Origin: QIAW01 sp035487295
GTDB lineage: Bacteria > Acidobacteriota > Terriglobia > Terriglobales > Acidobacteriaceae
NCBI GenBank assembly: GCA_035487295.1
Contig: DATHMH010000022.1
Span: forward strand, 1 to 64,000
DNA length: 64,000 nucleotides
Direction of reading: 5' to 3'
In this document: positions 10,801 to 20,714 of the stretch, piece after piece
Numbering within the stretch: position 1 is the first letter of the stretch
Layout of the letters: each line of letters starts with the position of its first letter
Position numbers and translations under genes: made by a program
Notes under the pieces: generated by a model
Seen by the model: the letters and a program-made list of their open reading frames with translations, nothing else
The model's database searches: none
What the model was told of the DNA's origin: nothing

Positions 10801-13800
10801 GCTGAACGAAACCACCATCAACGGCAAACAAGGTCAGCGCGGCGCTGCCGCTCACTGGGAAATTAACATTGCCGTCGCTGCCGTTGAGTAAAGGTGAACC
10901 GACATCAACCGCCACACCCAGCACCCCAGTACCGCCACCGAAACGCGTGCTGCGCGTAACCGGGCCAGCCAAATCAATGTAGGAAATCTGGCGCGTGACT
11001 CCCTGGCCGACGGAGAGGCTCAGGGTAAACACAGCATCCAACTGGCCGTCGGGCGAAAGCCCGGAAGCGCCGCCGCCTATGCGGTCAACCAGATTGCCCT
11101 GATAAACCAGCGAGGTGGCGCCGGAAGAGGGCGGAATGGATGGCGTCTGGCGAATGGCTATCGTCGTCACAGGTCCACGATTACCTACTATGTCCACCGC
11201 ATCGAGCTGTAACCTGTCATCCACCGATCCAGGAATGTTGGTGGCGAAAGAGCCATCGCCAGCCGCGAGTGTGGTGGCGAAGGCGCCATTCACCGTGTTC
11301 TTGATCTCTACCGTGGTGTTGGCGTCCACCGCGCCTGAGCTTGCATGGACAAGCGATATTCCTGATTTGGGCGGCTCTGCGTTGATGAGCGCAGCGTTCG
11401 GGGCCGCGGGCGGTTTGGTCTTAACGTTAATCGTGACCGTTGCCGAGCCCGTTTTTGCGCCCGCAGCAAAACCGGTCACGGTAATCACTTGCGGGCCATC
11501 CGCCAGAGAAGCGAGACTCAACGTTGCCTGATAAGGCGCGCTGGAAACTGAAACCGTCTGCGTTCCAATGGTGAAATCAACTCGCAGGACCGGTTGCGAT
11601 ACAGTAGCCTGCACCAGCACGCTATCGCGGAAGAAAGCCCCATTTGCTGGAGAATTAATCGTCACCACCAGCGGGTGATTATTCACGATGACGTCAATTG
11701 CGGCGCCGGGCGCGCCAACGTTGCCGGCCACGTCGGTGGCTTGCGCAGTCAAGGTATGCGCCCCATCGGGCAGAATGTTGGTATCAAGATTAAGTGTGAA
11801 ATTCGCCCCGGAGAATGTGGTTACAACATGGCCATCCATCAGCAGCGCGATGCTGGCCACCCCTGAAGTCAGGTCAGAGGCGGTTGCGCTCAAGGCGACG
11901 CTACCCTGAATGATCTGTCCTTCGGTGACTCCGCTGATCTGGGCCGGGGTTGGCGGGGTGACATCAACAGTAAACTTTTGTCCAGAGAGAGTACCCACAT
12001 TCCCTGCTCGATCCGCCACACTGGCGGCAACCGTGTGAACACCGTCAGAAAGATTTGTCGCCTGGAAGCTCAGTTGTCCCGTAACAACCGTCTGGTTATC
12101 CAGCACCACAGTCGCGGTTGCGTAGTCCACGCCACTCAAGGTATCGATCGCCGAGAACGCGATCACAGGATTGGCGACATTCACAACTGCCCCCGCACCC
12201 GGCGCGTTGAACTGCAACACCGGTGGGATGGTATCCACGCTGGCAAAGGTGCTGGTGTAAGCGATGGTTTGAACATTGCCACTCAGGTCCTGCTCGCCGT
12301 TCTCGCTCACATTAAATATTGTGTTCAGCGGCAAGGGGCTGCTGGGAGTGAAGGTGACAACATTCGGCGAAGTCAAGAAGGATGTCCCCGGCACATTAGC
12401 GCCGTTCGCGGTCAGTTGCACAACTGAAGTCAGGTCGGTGTTGGCGCTCAGCGCCTCATTGAAGGTCAGCACAATGGAGCTGCCGGGCGCAACCTGAATA
12501 GCTCCCGGGGCAGGGATGATACCGGTCACAAAGGGAGGAGTGAGATCAATCACCTGGAAGTGAGTGGTTACCGGCTGCACCAGGTTCCGGCCGAAGATAT
12601 CCTGCACGCCCGTAGTTATATTGACCGCTACCAGAGCCGAATCTGGCCATGTGCCGTTCAGGGTCACAGTCTTGCGGTCCGCTGAGAGCAAGGAGTTAAA
12701 GCCAATGAACCCGCCATTGACCACCTGCAAATTGATTCCGTTCGCCGATCCCAGCGCTTCATTAAAAGTGATGGTGATGGGCTGGGTATAAGCCATGTTC
12801 ACAGTGCCATCGGGCGGAGTAATGGAAACCAAGGCGATGGAGGTGTTATCGAGAGTTACGGGGCCTACATCAAGCACTTGGCCGGTGGTGATGCCGGTAT
12901 CGTTATGCACGACCCCGACGCCATTGGTCAACGGATCATTGATATTGATGGTGAGCGCGCCGACGGGCACGCCGACAGCGGTAAACGTACCGTCACTCTG
13001 CACCTGCAGATTGATGCTGCCGACGACGCCGGCAATCTGGATAGAGACATTTGCGCCCACCGCGAACGTAACGCCATCGGGCCGAAACACCGTTCCCTTG
13101 ACCGTGCCGCTGGGCTGCACTTGCACATTGATATCGGTGTTCAGCTTCGGCTGTACGCGTCCGGTCGTGGTTCCGTGCAGATCAATCTGTCCGGGCACAG
13201 TCAGCGAGGCCGTGAACGGTCCGGCGAGCACCTGCGGTAAAGTAAAGTTTCCATCCGATCCGACGGTGAGACTGAAGTAATACGTGAATTTTCCCGTGCC
13301 GTAGACATTCACGGTTCCGGCAACCGGCTGACGGTTGGAATCCAGGGCATGACCGGTTATGGAACCGATGCCGTTCAGGCTGATATTAGCGGTAGTGGTC
13401 TGGTTTTCCAGCACGGGCGCCGTAGTATCGCCCAGATCGATGGTGCCTAATAACTGCGCGCTGAGCGTGGCGTCGCCGGCGGGAACAACATCAAAGGTGA
13501 AGTTACCTTGACTATCAGTCGTAACCGTCTGCGAACCGCCGCCAGTTCCGCCCACTTGCACGGTAACGAAGGCAGGACCGGCGGGCGTCAAGTTGTCAGC
13601 CTGCAGCACCTGTCCGATGAGTTTGCCGGCGCTGCGCATGGCAATATCCAGGTTCAAGATGCTGCCTTCACCCGCCAGATTGCCGTCTGCCGCACCACTC
13701 AAAAAGCCGTTATCGAAGCTGGCGTTGGCAACTACATGACCTCCTGGAACACCATCAATCATGTAGTGTCCGGCGGCGTCGGCTACAGTCTTAGCATGGT

Positions 13801-16800
13801 ATGTGCCGGAAAAGATTTCCACGGTCGCTCCCGGCTCCGGCAACTGGTTTTGCGTCACCACACCCTGCACCATACCCAGGGCTTCGGCGGTGACGTCAAG
13901 CGTCACGACTTGTTGATCACTGTTGATGGTGCCCGCAGCAATTCCGGTGCGCGCCGTCGCGGGATCCTGCGCATTCAATTGAACGGGGCCGACGGGAACG
14001 AAATCAAATGCAAAACTGCCGACATCACCGATGCCCAGCGTACTGGTTTGCCCAATCACTCGACCGGAGGCAGTCAACTGTACGATTCCGTAGGCAATGG
14101 GCGTGGTGTGGTCGGGCATGAAGAAGTGTCCCTTCACGCTCCCTGTGCTGCTCAACTGTACTTTTACCTGGATGGTATCGCCGGCATTGGGCAACACGGC
14201 GGAAATACGCCCGCCGCGCCCTAACGCATCGGAGGCCTGAACGCTGATGGGCCCCTGGAAAACATTGTCAAACTCTGCGATTCCCTGGTTCGCTGGCTGG
14301 ATAGTGCCTTCATAGCTGTTGCTGGGGAATTCGGTTTCCTGCAATTTAACCGAGGCGTTGGAAACTGGCTGGTCTGAACCATCCACCACGGTGACCACAA
14401 CTTTACCTTTGCCCTTCAATCGCAGGTTCTGAGCGAGATCCTGTCCTGCCTGCAGGAAGACCCGGTCGCGGCTCACGTCGCCGGTAATGGGGTCGCTGGT
14501 GGTAAGCGTATAGCTCCCCTGAGGGAAGATTCTGGCAAATGCAAAATGCCCCTGCATGTCCGTGTTGACCGTCACATCCGGAAGCGGCCCATTAGCGGTT
14601 ACTGCGACGCCCGATCCGGCGGGGGTGACACCATCGGGCAGAAACACGGTTCCCGAAAGTACGCCGGCAATTGTGTTCACCAGTTGCAGTTGGAAATCAA
14701 CCGATTGCCCAGCGTGAGTAATGGTGCCTTGTTTGGCCACGGGCGTGGGGAAGAAAATCTGGGAGACGGACACACCGACCGGGCCTACGTTTACCCCGGT
14801 AAAGTGGAACTGACCATTTTGATCTGTACCGACTGTCTGTGAATTCATGCTCCTCAAGGAGCAAGAGCCGGGATCAAACGCATTCGACGACAACGCCACT
14901 TGTGCCCCGAAGACCGGCTTGCTATCGGGATCAATCACGCCTCCGGTCACCGCACCGGCGCCGTTGAAGCGAAGAATTCCAAAGCCTGTGCTGCCATCGC
15001 TCAAAATGCTGGCCGATCCCGTGGCTACATCCGTAAAGCCGGAGCCGGCCGCTACGGCACGCGCGGATATCGAACCCAAGCCAAGATTGTCGAAGTGAAC
15101 TTTTCCGTTGGTGTCCGTATTCTTCTTATTGCATCCGCATTCGTCAAAACAACTGCCGTCGAGCAGGCCCACAGACGCACCGCGCACGGGATTGCCTGCA
15201 GGATCGAGCACGGTATATTCCGCTGACCCAATGCCTGACAAGGTGATAACAATCCCGGGCACGACCTGTCCTGAGGTGTTGATCACAACCGGAACGGAAC
15301 CGGAGCGCAACCCGTCTCTGGTCAGAGCAAAGATGGTTTGGCTGATGTTGGGCTTGACAGCTATACCAGGCAAAGTGAACGTGCCGTCGGCGTTCGACAA
15401 CAAACCGCTCTGGTCAATGCTAACGATTACGCCCCCAGCGGGCGAGCCATCAGGAAAGCGAACTATTCCCTGGGCGGTTCCATAAGTGCTCGGCGCCTGA
15501 ATAGTGATAACAAGATCCTGATTGGTGAGATGGTCGCCGCCCGTGGCGGTACCACCAATGGCGGCCTGATCACGCACGTTGAGGGCAGCGACTATTTTGT
15601 AAGCGCCGGTTGGCATTCCAGTGAGCGAATACGTTCCATCCGCTCCGGTCGTGGTAACACCCACAGCAATTGGGTTGAAGGGATTACTGTTCTGGTAATA
15701 AACAACCGGCAGACCCGGAATCACCGTGCTGACGCCGTTCTCAAGCTTTGAGACGGTTCCAGTAGCGCTGACCGAACCGCCATCGAGAACGACGTTGACA
15801 ATCGCGGTGGTGCCGGCGCGTTGAATATTGCCCGCACTTGTTCCCAAACTGGTGCTGTTCGCGGCGGTTACGGAAACTGGTCCAACGGTAATTCCGCTAA
15901 CGAGATATTCTCCGTTGCCGTCGGTGGTTGTGGTTGCGCCAATCTGAGGATCCGTCTGGCTGATTACCGTCACCTGCGCGCCCGGCACGACTGCTTTCGT
16001 CAAGTCGGTCACAGTTCCACCGACAGAGCCGCGGCCGAACAACTGAATGTTCAGGACGATCTGCTGGCCATCGGCGCGAACGTTTCCTGTAACTTGGCGT
16101 AATGCGCCGGTGTTGGGGTCCGTCGTCGCCAGGGTAAACGGCCCGCCGCAATTGTCTTGCCTCACATAGCGGAACTGGAAGCGGCCATCGGCACCCACCG
16201 GCAGTGACGCCATTCCCACGACTGCAGGCTCTTTGCAGGTGAAGTCCCCGTTGTTCTCGTAGGTAATCACCGCCGAGGAGTTAGGTGTGCCATCGGCATT
16301 CAGAATCTGACCAGACACCACCGCGCCGGTATCGGTAATCTTCGATCCAATCGGCTGCGTGCCGCGGGGACCGGAGACGCCGCGGAAATCGGTAACGCCG
16401 CTCACGTTCACAGAGGTCGGTACAAAGCGGCCTTCGGGCTGCTGCAAATTCACGATGACCAGGCGTCCGGAGAGATAGCTTTTAGCTGCCTGAATTGCAT
16501 TCGACGGAACCTGGTAGTGCGTAGCGTCGGCCGCGCTATCACTTGAAACCGGACGATCAAATAACAACGCTGCCTGGAAACCGAAGGGCGTAGCGCCGGC
16601 CAGGGTCTCAGGGCCAATCATGTTGGCCGAGACAAACTGCGGACCCTGCGGCGAGAGGGTTTCTTCGGTCAAGTTTTGCTGCACGTCATAAATACCGGTG
16701 CCTTTTGTGTCTTCCTTGAGCACCAGATTACTCGGCTGCGAGAGGTCTAGGGTAAGGCTCGATCTCCCACCCGCTGTAACCGGCACGCCGGTGATTTGCC

Positions 16801-19060
16801 CGCGCACGAAGGTTCCGTCTCCACGTGGCAGGGTGACGGAAACATCCACCGACCCGGCAGCAGAGCCATTGAGCACAAGCGAATACGGTGAAGCCGTGGG
16901 ATTGGTAATCAATCCCAGCACAGGCGAAACATGGCTGTTGCCTAAAGGCACCATGACTGCCGATAACACATCCGCCCGCGGCGGTTGCGCATTGAAATCG
17001 GCCACATTGCCATTGTTGTCGGAGAGAACAACATCCACCGGAGCTGCGCTGCTCCCATTTGTGACTGCAAAGGAGATGAAGTCCGGTCCTGAGGCTGCCA
17101 ACTGTGCGATTTGACGCTCGTAAGCCAGTGGCCCACCTGAATCGGAAGCCGGTTGGGCCAAGGCCGCACCCAGCGCGGCAGCAAAGTCATGACCGGCATT
17201 AGTAGTACGCATCAGTTGATCAAAGCCTGGATCAACCGGAGAGCCGCCGTAGAAATCAAGTCCCAGATCGCGCAGGGCGGAGTTGAGCGGTTGTCCAAGG
17301 CCTACACGCAAGCCGGCTTCGGCCAGCGCCAGCGCCTTTTGCGTCACTGCGTTTCTGTCAGTGCGAATTACGCCCTGCGGCAGAGCGCCAGCGGGAGCAT
17401 TGGCGATGCTCCAGGCCTGTCCGAGGACACGCATGGCGGCGTCAACCACCGATTGCGGCAGGTTATCCACCGCGGTAGGCAACGAGAGTGTATCGGGCGA
17501 GAGCGGGATACCGCGCTCCCCAACGCCCAACGTGAAGCGAACCTCTCCGGTGCTGCCGTCGCCGGTATCGAAGTGCAGATAGCTGGCGATGACTTGGCCG
17601 GTGCTGTCGGAGACGAAATCAAATTCCAGAGTTTTCGCATCGCTGGGAAGAATTGTAGGAATAGTTTGGGTCTGATTGGCCCCTGGCGCCAAATGAGCGC
17701 CACTCATCTGCGCCGCATCCAGAGTCACATTTACGTTGTTGCCCGTTCCCTTTCCAATGTTGGTAAGCGTCAGGAAAAGCTTGAACGGCTCGGCCTTGCG
17801 CACCGTCGCGGGCACGGTGAAAGTCACATCAAAAAAGGGATTCCTGACCAGCACCCCACCTTTCGCTATTCCCGTGATCTTGACCGGACCGGTCACCAAC
17901 CCGTTCAGCGTGGCAGCGATGTTGAAGCTGATGGGTGAGTATCCTTCTTTTTCGCCGCGTAAGATCCATTCCTGCTGTCCCTGATCGCCTGGGTTGAGAA
18001 TCGGGACACTGGGCTGTCCATCAGAACCTAATCCCAAAACGGGCTTGGTGAAATTCTGTGGACCATCCTTGGTCGCGGGCAGTGAAAGCGGATCATCGCT
18101 CGTATTGGGAACTCCATCGGCTCCGGGTGGGAGATTGATGGTGCCGGTGACATCCTGAACGGCGAGACTCGAGCCCACCGGCGCTCCATCGGCGACGTAG
18201 AGCTTTGCCGAGAAAAATTGCTTCAGATATCCCACGTTGCCGGGAATGACCAGGACGCTGGGAATCTGTATCGGCACCATGTGGCCGTTGCCGTCATCGA
18301 ATTGTGGAGGCTTCGATCCGCCGCCACCATCACCTATGGTGAGCAGCAGCGGATAGATACTGGGCAGAGGCGGTAAAGCAACTCCCGTGACCGATGGAGT
18401 TGCCGGAGGTAGGATGGGCTGCGGAATGGGCACGCCCTGCCGGTCAAATACCACCGGGAAACTCAAAGTCACCTGCTGCGATTGCAGCGCCAGACCCAAT
18501 GTAAATTGGAAGCCAATATAAGAGTTGCTGTCGAGAACAATACCCTTGGCCTTGATCTCATCGAGAGTCAGCGGCGTGGTGGTGATAGAGGTCACCAGCA
18601 CCTGCTCTATGACTTTAAGCGGAACATTCTGCGGAAAAACATCCAGCACCGCACTGTTGTTAACCACGATCCGGAGATTGCTCAGGGTGTAGTCGCCCGA
18701 GGTGGGAATTTCTGGAATTGGCAAAATTGTTGGACTGCTTACTTGCGGAGCATCGGCGAGAGGAAGGGTTACCGTCTGAATCCCCGGCCCCGAAAGTTCC
18801 GCTTGTACCTGAAAACTTCCTCCCAGAAAGCGCGCGACGTCGGCATCGGAGAGCTGAGTCGTACCGGCCTTGAAGATGACTCGAATGCCGGAGGGTGTGT
18901 TCTTGGGAACCACGGGAGCAGGATTGTCTACCGTGGCCGTCAGTCCCAGCAACGTTAGGTCCATCTCTCCAATTTTGCGCAGCGAGGTTTGCGCTTGCGC
19001 AGGCATCCCGAGCAGGACCGCACAGAGCGACACCAGCAGCAGTTTTCTATCAATTCGCAA
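7841..19060 (-). CDS. giant exported protein with carboxypeptidase-regulatory and Ig-like modules
   Basis: About 3,740 residues. The likely start is TTG at 19060: GGAG lies 6 nt before it, whereas it directly abuts the in-frame TTG at 19066. The N-terminus is a clear signal peptide (LLLVSLCAVLLGMPAQAQ). An early region has CARDB-like segments. A long central run of carboxypeptidase-regulatory-like (CnaB/SdrD-type) modules repeats the pattern V.G.V....G.P..GA.V, with G.Y...G...G. Two SbsA/Big_5-like modules follow (NEALGSANGI; FNEALSANTDL), then Ig-like modules with AxDxAGNVG. The C-terminal third has seven repeats of about 135 residues with a paired-Cys motif. It ends SMGVWAISTTP with no obvious anchor or sorting signal. 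Probably a secreted or outer-surface structural protein transcribed with the downstream giant gene. Function unknown. Confidence 0.88.
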   Translation of the reverse strand: MRIDRKLLLVSLCAVLLGMPAQAQTSLRKIGEMDLTLLGLTATVDNPAPVVPKNTPSGIRVIFKAGTTQLSDADVARFLGGSFQVQAELSGPGIQTVTLPLADAPQVSSPTILPIPEIPTSGDYTLSNLRIVVNNSAVLDVFPQNVPLKVIEQVLVTSITTTPLTLDEIKAKGIVLDSNSYIGFQFTLGLALQSQQVTLSFPVVFDRQGVPIPQPILPPATPSVTGVALPPLPSIYPLLLTIGDGGGGSKPPQFDDGNGHMVPIQIPSVLVIPGNVGYLKQFFSAKLYVADGAPVGSSLAVQDVTGTINLPPGADGVPNTSDDPLSLPATKDGPQNFTKPVLGLGSDGQPSVPILNPGDQGQQEWILRGEKEGYSPISFNIAATLNGLVTGPVKITGIAKGGVLVRNPFFDVTFTVPATVRKAEPFKLFLTLTNIGKGTGNNVNVTLDAAQMSGAHLAPGANQTQTIPTILPSDAKTLEFDFVSDSTGQVIASYLHFDTGDGSTGEVRFTLGVGERGIPLSPDTLSLPTAVDNLPQSVVDAAMRVLGQAWSIANAPAGALPQGVIRTDRNAVTQKALALAEAGLRVGLGQPLNSALRDLGLDFYGGSPVDPGFDQLMRTTNAGHDFAAALGAALAQPASDSGGPLAYERQIAQLAASGPDFISFAVTNGSSAAPVDVVLSDNNGNVADFNAQPPRADVLSAVMVPLGNSHVSPVLGLITNPTASPYSLVLNGSAAGSVDVSVTLPRGDGTFVRGQITGVPVTAGGRSSLTLDLSQPSNLVLKEDTKGTGIYDVQQNLTEETLSPQGPQFVSANMIGPETLAGATPFGFQAALLFDRPVSSDSAADATHYQVPSNAIQAAKSYLSGRLVIVNLQQPEGRFVPTSVNVSGVTDFRGVSGPRGTQPIGSKITDTGAVVSGQILNADGTPNSSAVITYENNGDFTCKEPAVVGMASLPVGADGRFQFRYVRQDNCGGPFTLATTDPNTGALRQVTGNVRADGQQIVLNIQLFGRGSVGGTVTDLTKAVVPGAQVTVISQTDPQIGATTTTDGNGEYLVSGITVGPVSVTAANSTSLGTSAGNIQRAGTTAIVNVVLDGGSVSATGTVSKLENGVSTVIPGLPVVYYQNSNPFNPIAVGVTTTGADGTYSLTGMPTGAYKIVAALNVRDQAAIGGTATGGDHLTNQDLVITIQAPSTYGTAQGIVRFPDGSPAGGVIVSIDQSGLLSNADGTFTLPGIAVKPNISQTIFALTRDGLRSGSVPVVINTSGQVVPGIVITLSGIGSAEYTVLDPAGNPVRGASVGLLDGSCFDECGCNKKNTDTNGKVHFDNLGLGSISARAVAAGSGFTDVATGSASILSDGSTGFGILRFNGAGAVTGGVIDPDSKPVFGAQVALSSNAFDPGSCSLRSMNSQTVGTDQNGQFHFTGVNVGPVGVSVSQIFFPTPVAKQGTITHAGQSVDFQLQLVNTIAGVLSGTVFLPDGVTPAGSGVAVTANGPLPDVTVNTDMQGHFAFARIFPQGSYTLTTSDPITGDVSRDRVFLQAGQDLAQNLRLKGKGKVVVTVVDGSDQPVSNASVKLQETEFPSNSYEGTIQPANQGIAEFDNVFQGPISVQASDALGRGGRISAVLPNAGDTIQVKVQLSSTGSVKGHFFMPDHTTPIAYGIVQLTASGRVIGQTSTLGIGDVGSFAFDFVPVGPVQLNAQDPATARTGIAAGTINSDQQVVTLDVTAEALGMVQGVVTQNQLPEPGATVEIFSGTYHAKTVADAAGHYMIDGVPGGHVVANASFDNGFLSGAADGNLAGEGSILNLDIAMRSAGKLIGQVLQADNLTPAGPAFVTVQVGGTGGGSQTVTTDSQGNFTFDVVPAGDATLSAQLLGTIDLGDTTAPVLENQTTTANISLNGIGSITGHALDSNRQPVAGTVNVYGTGKFTYYFSLTVGSDGNFTLPQVLAGPFTASLTVPGQIDLHGTTTGRVQPKLNTDINVQVQPSGTVKGTVFRPDGVTFAVGANVSIQIAGVVGSINLQVQSDGTFTAVGVPVGALTININDPLTNGVGVVHNDTGITTGQVLDVGPVTLDNTSIALVSITPPDGTVNMAYTQPITITFNEALGSANGINLQVVNGGFIGFNSLLSADRKTVTLNGTWPDSALVAVNITTGVQDIFGRNLVQPVTTHFQVIDLTPPFVTGIIPAPGAIQVAPGSSIVLTFNEALSANTDLTSVVQLTANGANVPGTSFLTSPNVVTFTPSSPLPLNTIFNVSENGEQDLSGNVQTIAYTSTFASVDTIPPVLQFNAPGAGAVVNVANPVIAFSAIDTLSGVDYATATVVLDNQTVVTGQLSFQATNLSDGVHTVAASVADRAGNVGTLSGQKFTVDVTPPTPAQISGVTEGQIIQGSVALSATASDLTSGVASIALLMDGHVVTTFSGANFTLNLDTNILPDGAHTLTAQATDVAGNVGAPGAAIDVIVNNHPLVVTINSPANGAFFRDSVLVQATVSQPVLRVDFTIGTQTVSVSSAPYQATLSLASLADGPQVITVTGFAAGAKTGSATVTINVKTKPPAAPNAALINAEPPKSGISLVHASSGAVDANTTVEIKNTVNGAFATTLAAGDGSFATNIPGSVDDRLQLDAVDIVGNRGPVTTIAIRQTPSIPPSSGATSLVYQGNLVDRIGGGASGLSPDGQLDAVFTLSLSVGQGVTRQISYIDLAGPVTRSTRFGGGTGVLGVAVDVGSPLLNGSDGNVNFPVSGSAALTLFAVDGGFVQPGATYTVTAVFTDGSQFVATFTIVPPADRTQVAHSATFTTNPTTVIVNGATPGTTVITLTAIRDINGTLVPDGAKVALSATDMASKDPLGNAIRSAGGVFTDGVAAANNAAFKVYTIFNGTVTATYSSDTVSPAPVYGALAVVQLQSADAAGNVLGMQAVGTTDINIRAASDQAIVMSSPDSLYVDGGDHRSHFTIQLHDASGNPLPDGSKVVVQADNCATLNPFGGCNTYAGGLILGGTPNGSNQPVFTVIGGAVSGDYSDAGLIGTTGGIYFAGIQVVPADVNGNATTRSALGIGTITLVGAGASELQVAPDSVPYVFPLPQLVQVVAHHLHDMRANLVPDGANILLTATNCFSLNNFGGCNSSAGGTMGGNSGTNSSGLGIYPLVNGEALATYSTENVSAPGAGQVVVANVQLLMESSAGNPVDRRAVAITPIQVLGPLNAVGSSQPASIFADGGIHTSAVTFSPILDAFGNPLPDGSTIIASASSCAALTSFGGCFPSAGGQIIEGTSSPSSSIYKVLSVQNGAVSLTYADQGIASVLGQIQVANVVLMEAGPSGSVQSRSVLGVVPISLAGLTSAQGSASPTVLHADGGDYRSTITISKLVDASGHPVPDGSQIALTASSCGALTQFGGCIFSAGGEILGGTPLNGNPNFRVFAVANGQVVTQYSSQGVSVNQGQNTATIQIVSTTPDGNMISRTAIGTVSVQLLAPSSATVAVNPGDLFSDGGSHLAQVTISGLLDSDGVTPVPDGAKVGLTAGNCVTLTAFGGCVFSAGGQILPAGTSPGDGTPLSGNSSLLMFTVVGGQVHAAYSDQGVASGWNQTQTATIAVVPLDNTGTVMLSRTAIGTGTVNLHGGTSATGSGPTTLSVSGGGSGIVTFSGIKDSAGNTVPDGTVILATVGNCVTLTAFGGCNFSSGGAIVDGTPSTWSSSYKQFTVTNGSITLTYSAVGASAPGTATVQLLPAQPDGTGLGRTSMGVWAISTTP
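7870..10690 (-). repeat. seven tandem ~405-bp repeats encoding FGGC-motif modules
   Basis: Units recur about every 400-415 bp (motif cores near 8075, 8495, 8905, 9315, 9722, 10127 and 10535). Each encodes ADGG......DGSG.P.PDGS.V...A..C..L..FGGC..SAGG, followed by G......Y...G, like invasin/Big_1-type Ig repeats. Six of the seven have two cysteines eight residues apart (C-x8-C). The first, N-terminal-most unit lacks both and instead reads MASKDPLGNAIRSAGG. Confidence 0.85.
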
Positions 19061-19670
19061 ATTCAACTCCAGCTAGGCCATACAACTGCAGCAAATCCGT
19101 GAAGCAAGACCGCGTGCGTGTAAACGTCTTAGTTGAACAACAAACTGCTCTGGTGCCGATACGCAATCGCACGCAACAGTAAGGAACGAACCTATCCGTG
19201 ATTCTCGCAGAACCTTGTTGGGAATTAAGTCGCTAATTCTAACACCCAATTGCGTGTTCCTGACTCCACAGTTTTTGACTTTTTTCCAATTCTTAATATT
19301 CTTTTCTAACTCTGCATATGACGAAAAATGGGAAGATGTTTCATGCGTAGGTAACTTATTGAAGGCTAAGGACGGCGCCGAAAAAGCGGCTCTGGCACGC
19401 TAAATGCTTAATCGTTGCCGGGCGCTCGGTAATGAAAACCAAATCGGCATGCTGTTTCATTTTGGCACAGAGAAGCGGAGAATTTGGAACAAAGAGGCGG
19501 AGGAAACAGCTGGAAATTCGTTTGTCTTGAGTGAGAATTGCGAGTATCTTGCAGTCTAAATCTTTTAAATTTAAGATTCCGCTGATTGGAGCAAGCCCAT
19601 GGCCGCTGATACGACAGGCGTGGCCCAGCCATCGGCACGCATCGGATGAACAGGTTTCTCGCTCTCGCGA
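19061..19670. other. intergenic region upstream of the giant gene pair
   Basis: About 600 bp without a convincing gene. The part at 19215-19330 is AT-rich (poly-T/poly-A tracts) and is the most likely promoter region for the leftward giant genes, but no clear -35/-10 pair was found. Short frames here have no recognisable content. Confidence 0.5.
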
Positions 19671-19893
19671 TCACGGAGGGCGTGGTGATTTTCCGGGCCA
19701 GTAAACACCGAGATTTACGTGGTGTTGGATCCAGAAGAACGCCCTCTTGCCATCACCAAATCCCCACAGATCAGGATGATCGCCTTCGCCCTTGTAGGGT
19801 AGGAAGAATTTGATATTTAAGAGGCTTCAAGGCCTCATAGAGCGCCAACGAACGTTCGACATTACTGACAGTCAGAATCATGTGATCGAGCAT
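19671..19893 (-). pseudogene. degraded VOC/glyoxalase-family gene
   Basis: The start at 19893 has a good AGGAG site and reads MLDHMILTVSNVERSLALYE, the typical opening of a glyoxalase/bleomycin-resistance (VOC) protein. The frame is then lost around codon 28. The family sequence resumes one frame over as PYKGEGDHPDLWGFGDGK then RAFFWI, and similarity ends before the TGA at 19671. The second half of a normal ~125-residue VOC protein is absent. This is a frameshifted and truncated relic, not an expressed enzyme. Confidence 0.75.
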
Positions 19894-20027
19894 TGGTCTC
19901 TCCTTACAAGTCACAAGTATTTCAACGGCCTTTCGAGTAGTGCCGTACCGCCGCCGATCACGCACTTCGCAGCAAGGAGACACCGCGCCTCTCATACTGC
20001 GAAGCAATTTATGCCTGCGTCGCAGGC

Positions 20028-20404
20028 TTGGCGCTGAGAGCCTTTGGACTGAACAGGTTTCTTCATTTTATCCACCAGCCGCCACCGGCGAATCCCGTGG
20101 CAATCCAGTTCCTTGTTGCCGTCAGCGCATCGCACTTCGCCGCGTTCTTTTTCGCGGTGCAGGTCCTTGGTGGGCTGCTGCTGCTCTTCGGCTTTTTCGT
20201 GCCACTGCGCTGACACTGCTTGCTGCGGAGCTCTACAACATCCTTGCGTTTCACCTGACGATAGCACCGGGCAGCATCGCGCCCGCGCTGGTCGCTTGCG
20301 TATTGTGGATTCTGGTCTTCTTGCAGTACCGAGAAAGTTTCAAGGGCATCTTCCATCATCCCGGTCGTCGAGGGCATGTTCAGGGAAGGCCTTGCCCGTC
20401 ATGA
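20028..20404 (+). pseudogene. degraded DoxX-like membrane protein gene
   Basis: The first frame encodes GLNRFLHFIHQPPPANPVA and VLGGLLLLFGFFVPL, matching the start and second helix of DoxX-like small membrane proteins. It stops at a TGA near 20213. The remaining helices (LTLLAAELYNILAFHL, APALVACVLWILVFLQYRES) continue in a neighbouring frame to 20404. The usual first membrane segment before GLNRFLHF is missing or unrecognisable. One indel plus 5' loss indicate a pseudogene; a sequencing error could explain the indel but not the missing N-terminus. Confidence 0.7.
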
Positions 20405-20483
20405 GACGGCAGCCGGTGTGGATGCGGCACTGCTGGCAACCACCGCGGCCTGGGCCGTCTTCGGAGCCAAGTTATTGAAAATA

Positions 20484-20559
<76 letters not shown>

Positions 20560-20714
20560 TTGCTGATTGGGAGTTACTGCGGAATCGTGGGGCCTCATTC
20601 ACTATAGCTTAGCCCTCGCGTTCTCAGCAACCTTTCTCGCCTTCCAATAAAATGCCAATAGCGCCTGGGCGGGAGACAATCTGTCCAGCAAAGGGCTTGA
20701 AAGGGGAAACCACA

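Noticed and set aside
209..18958. Many long plus-strand frames opposite the two giant genes (for example 4247-5245 and 2804-3571)
   Set aside because: They are antisense shadows of the repetitive giant genes; they repeat with the same periods and lack start signals and protein-like composition.
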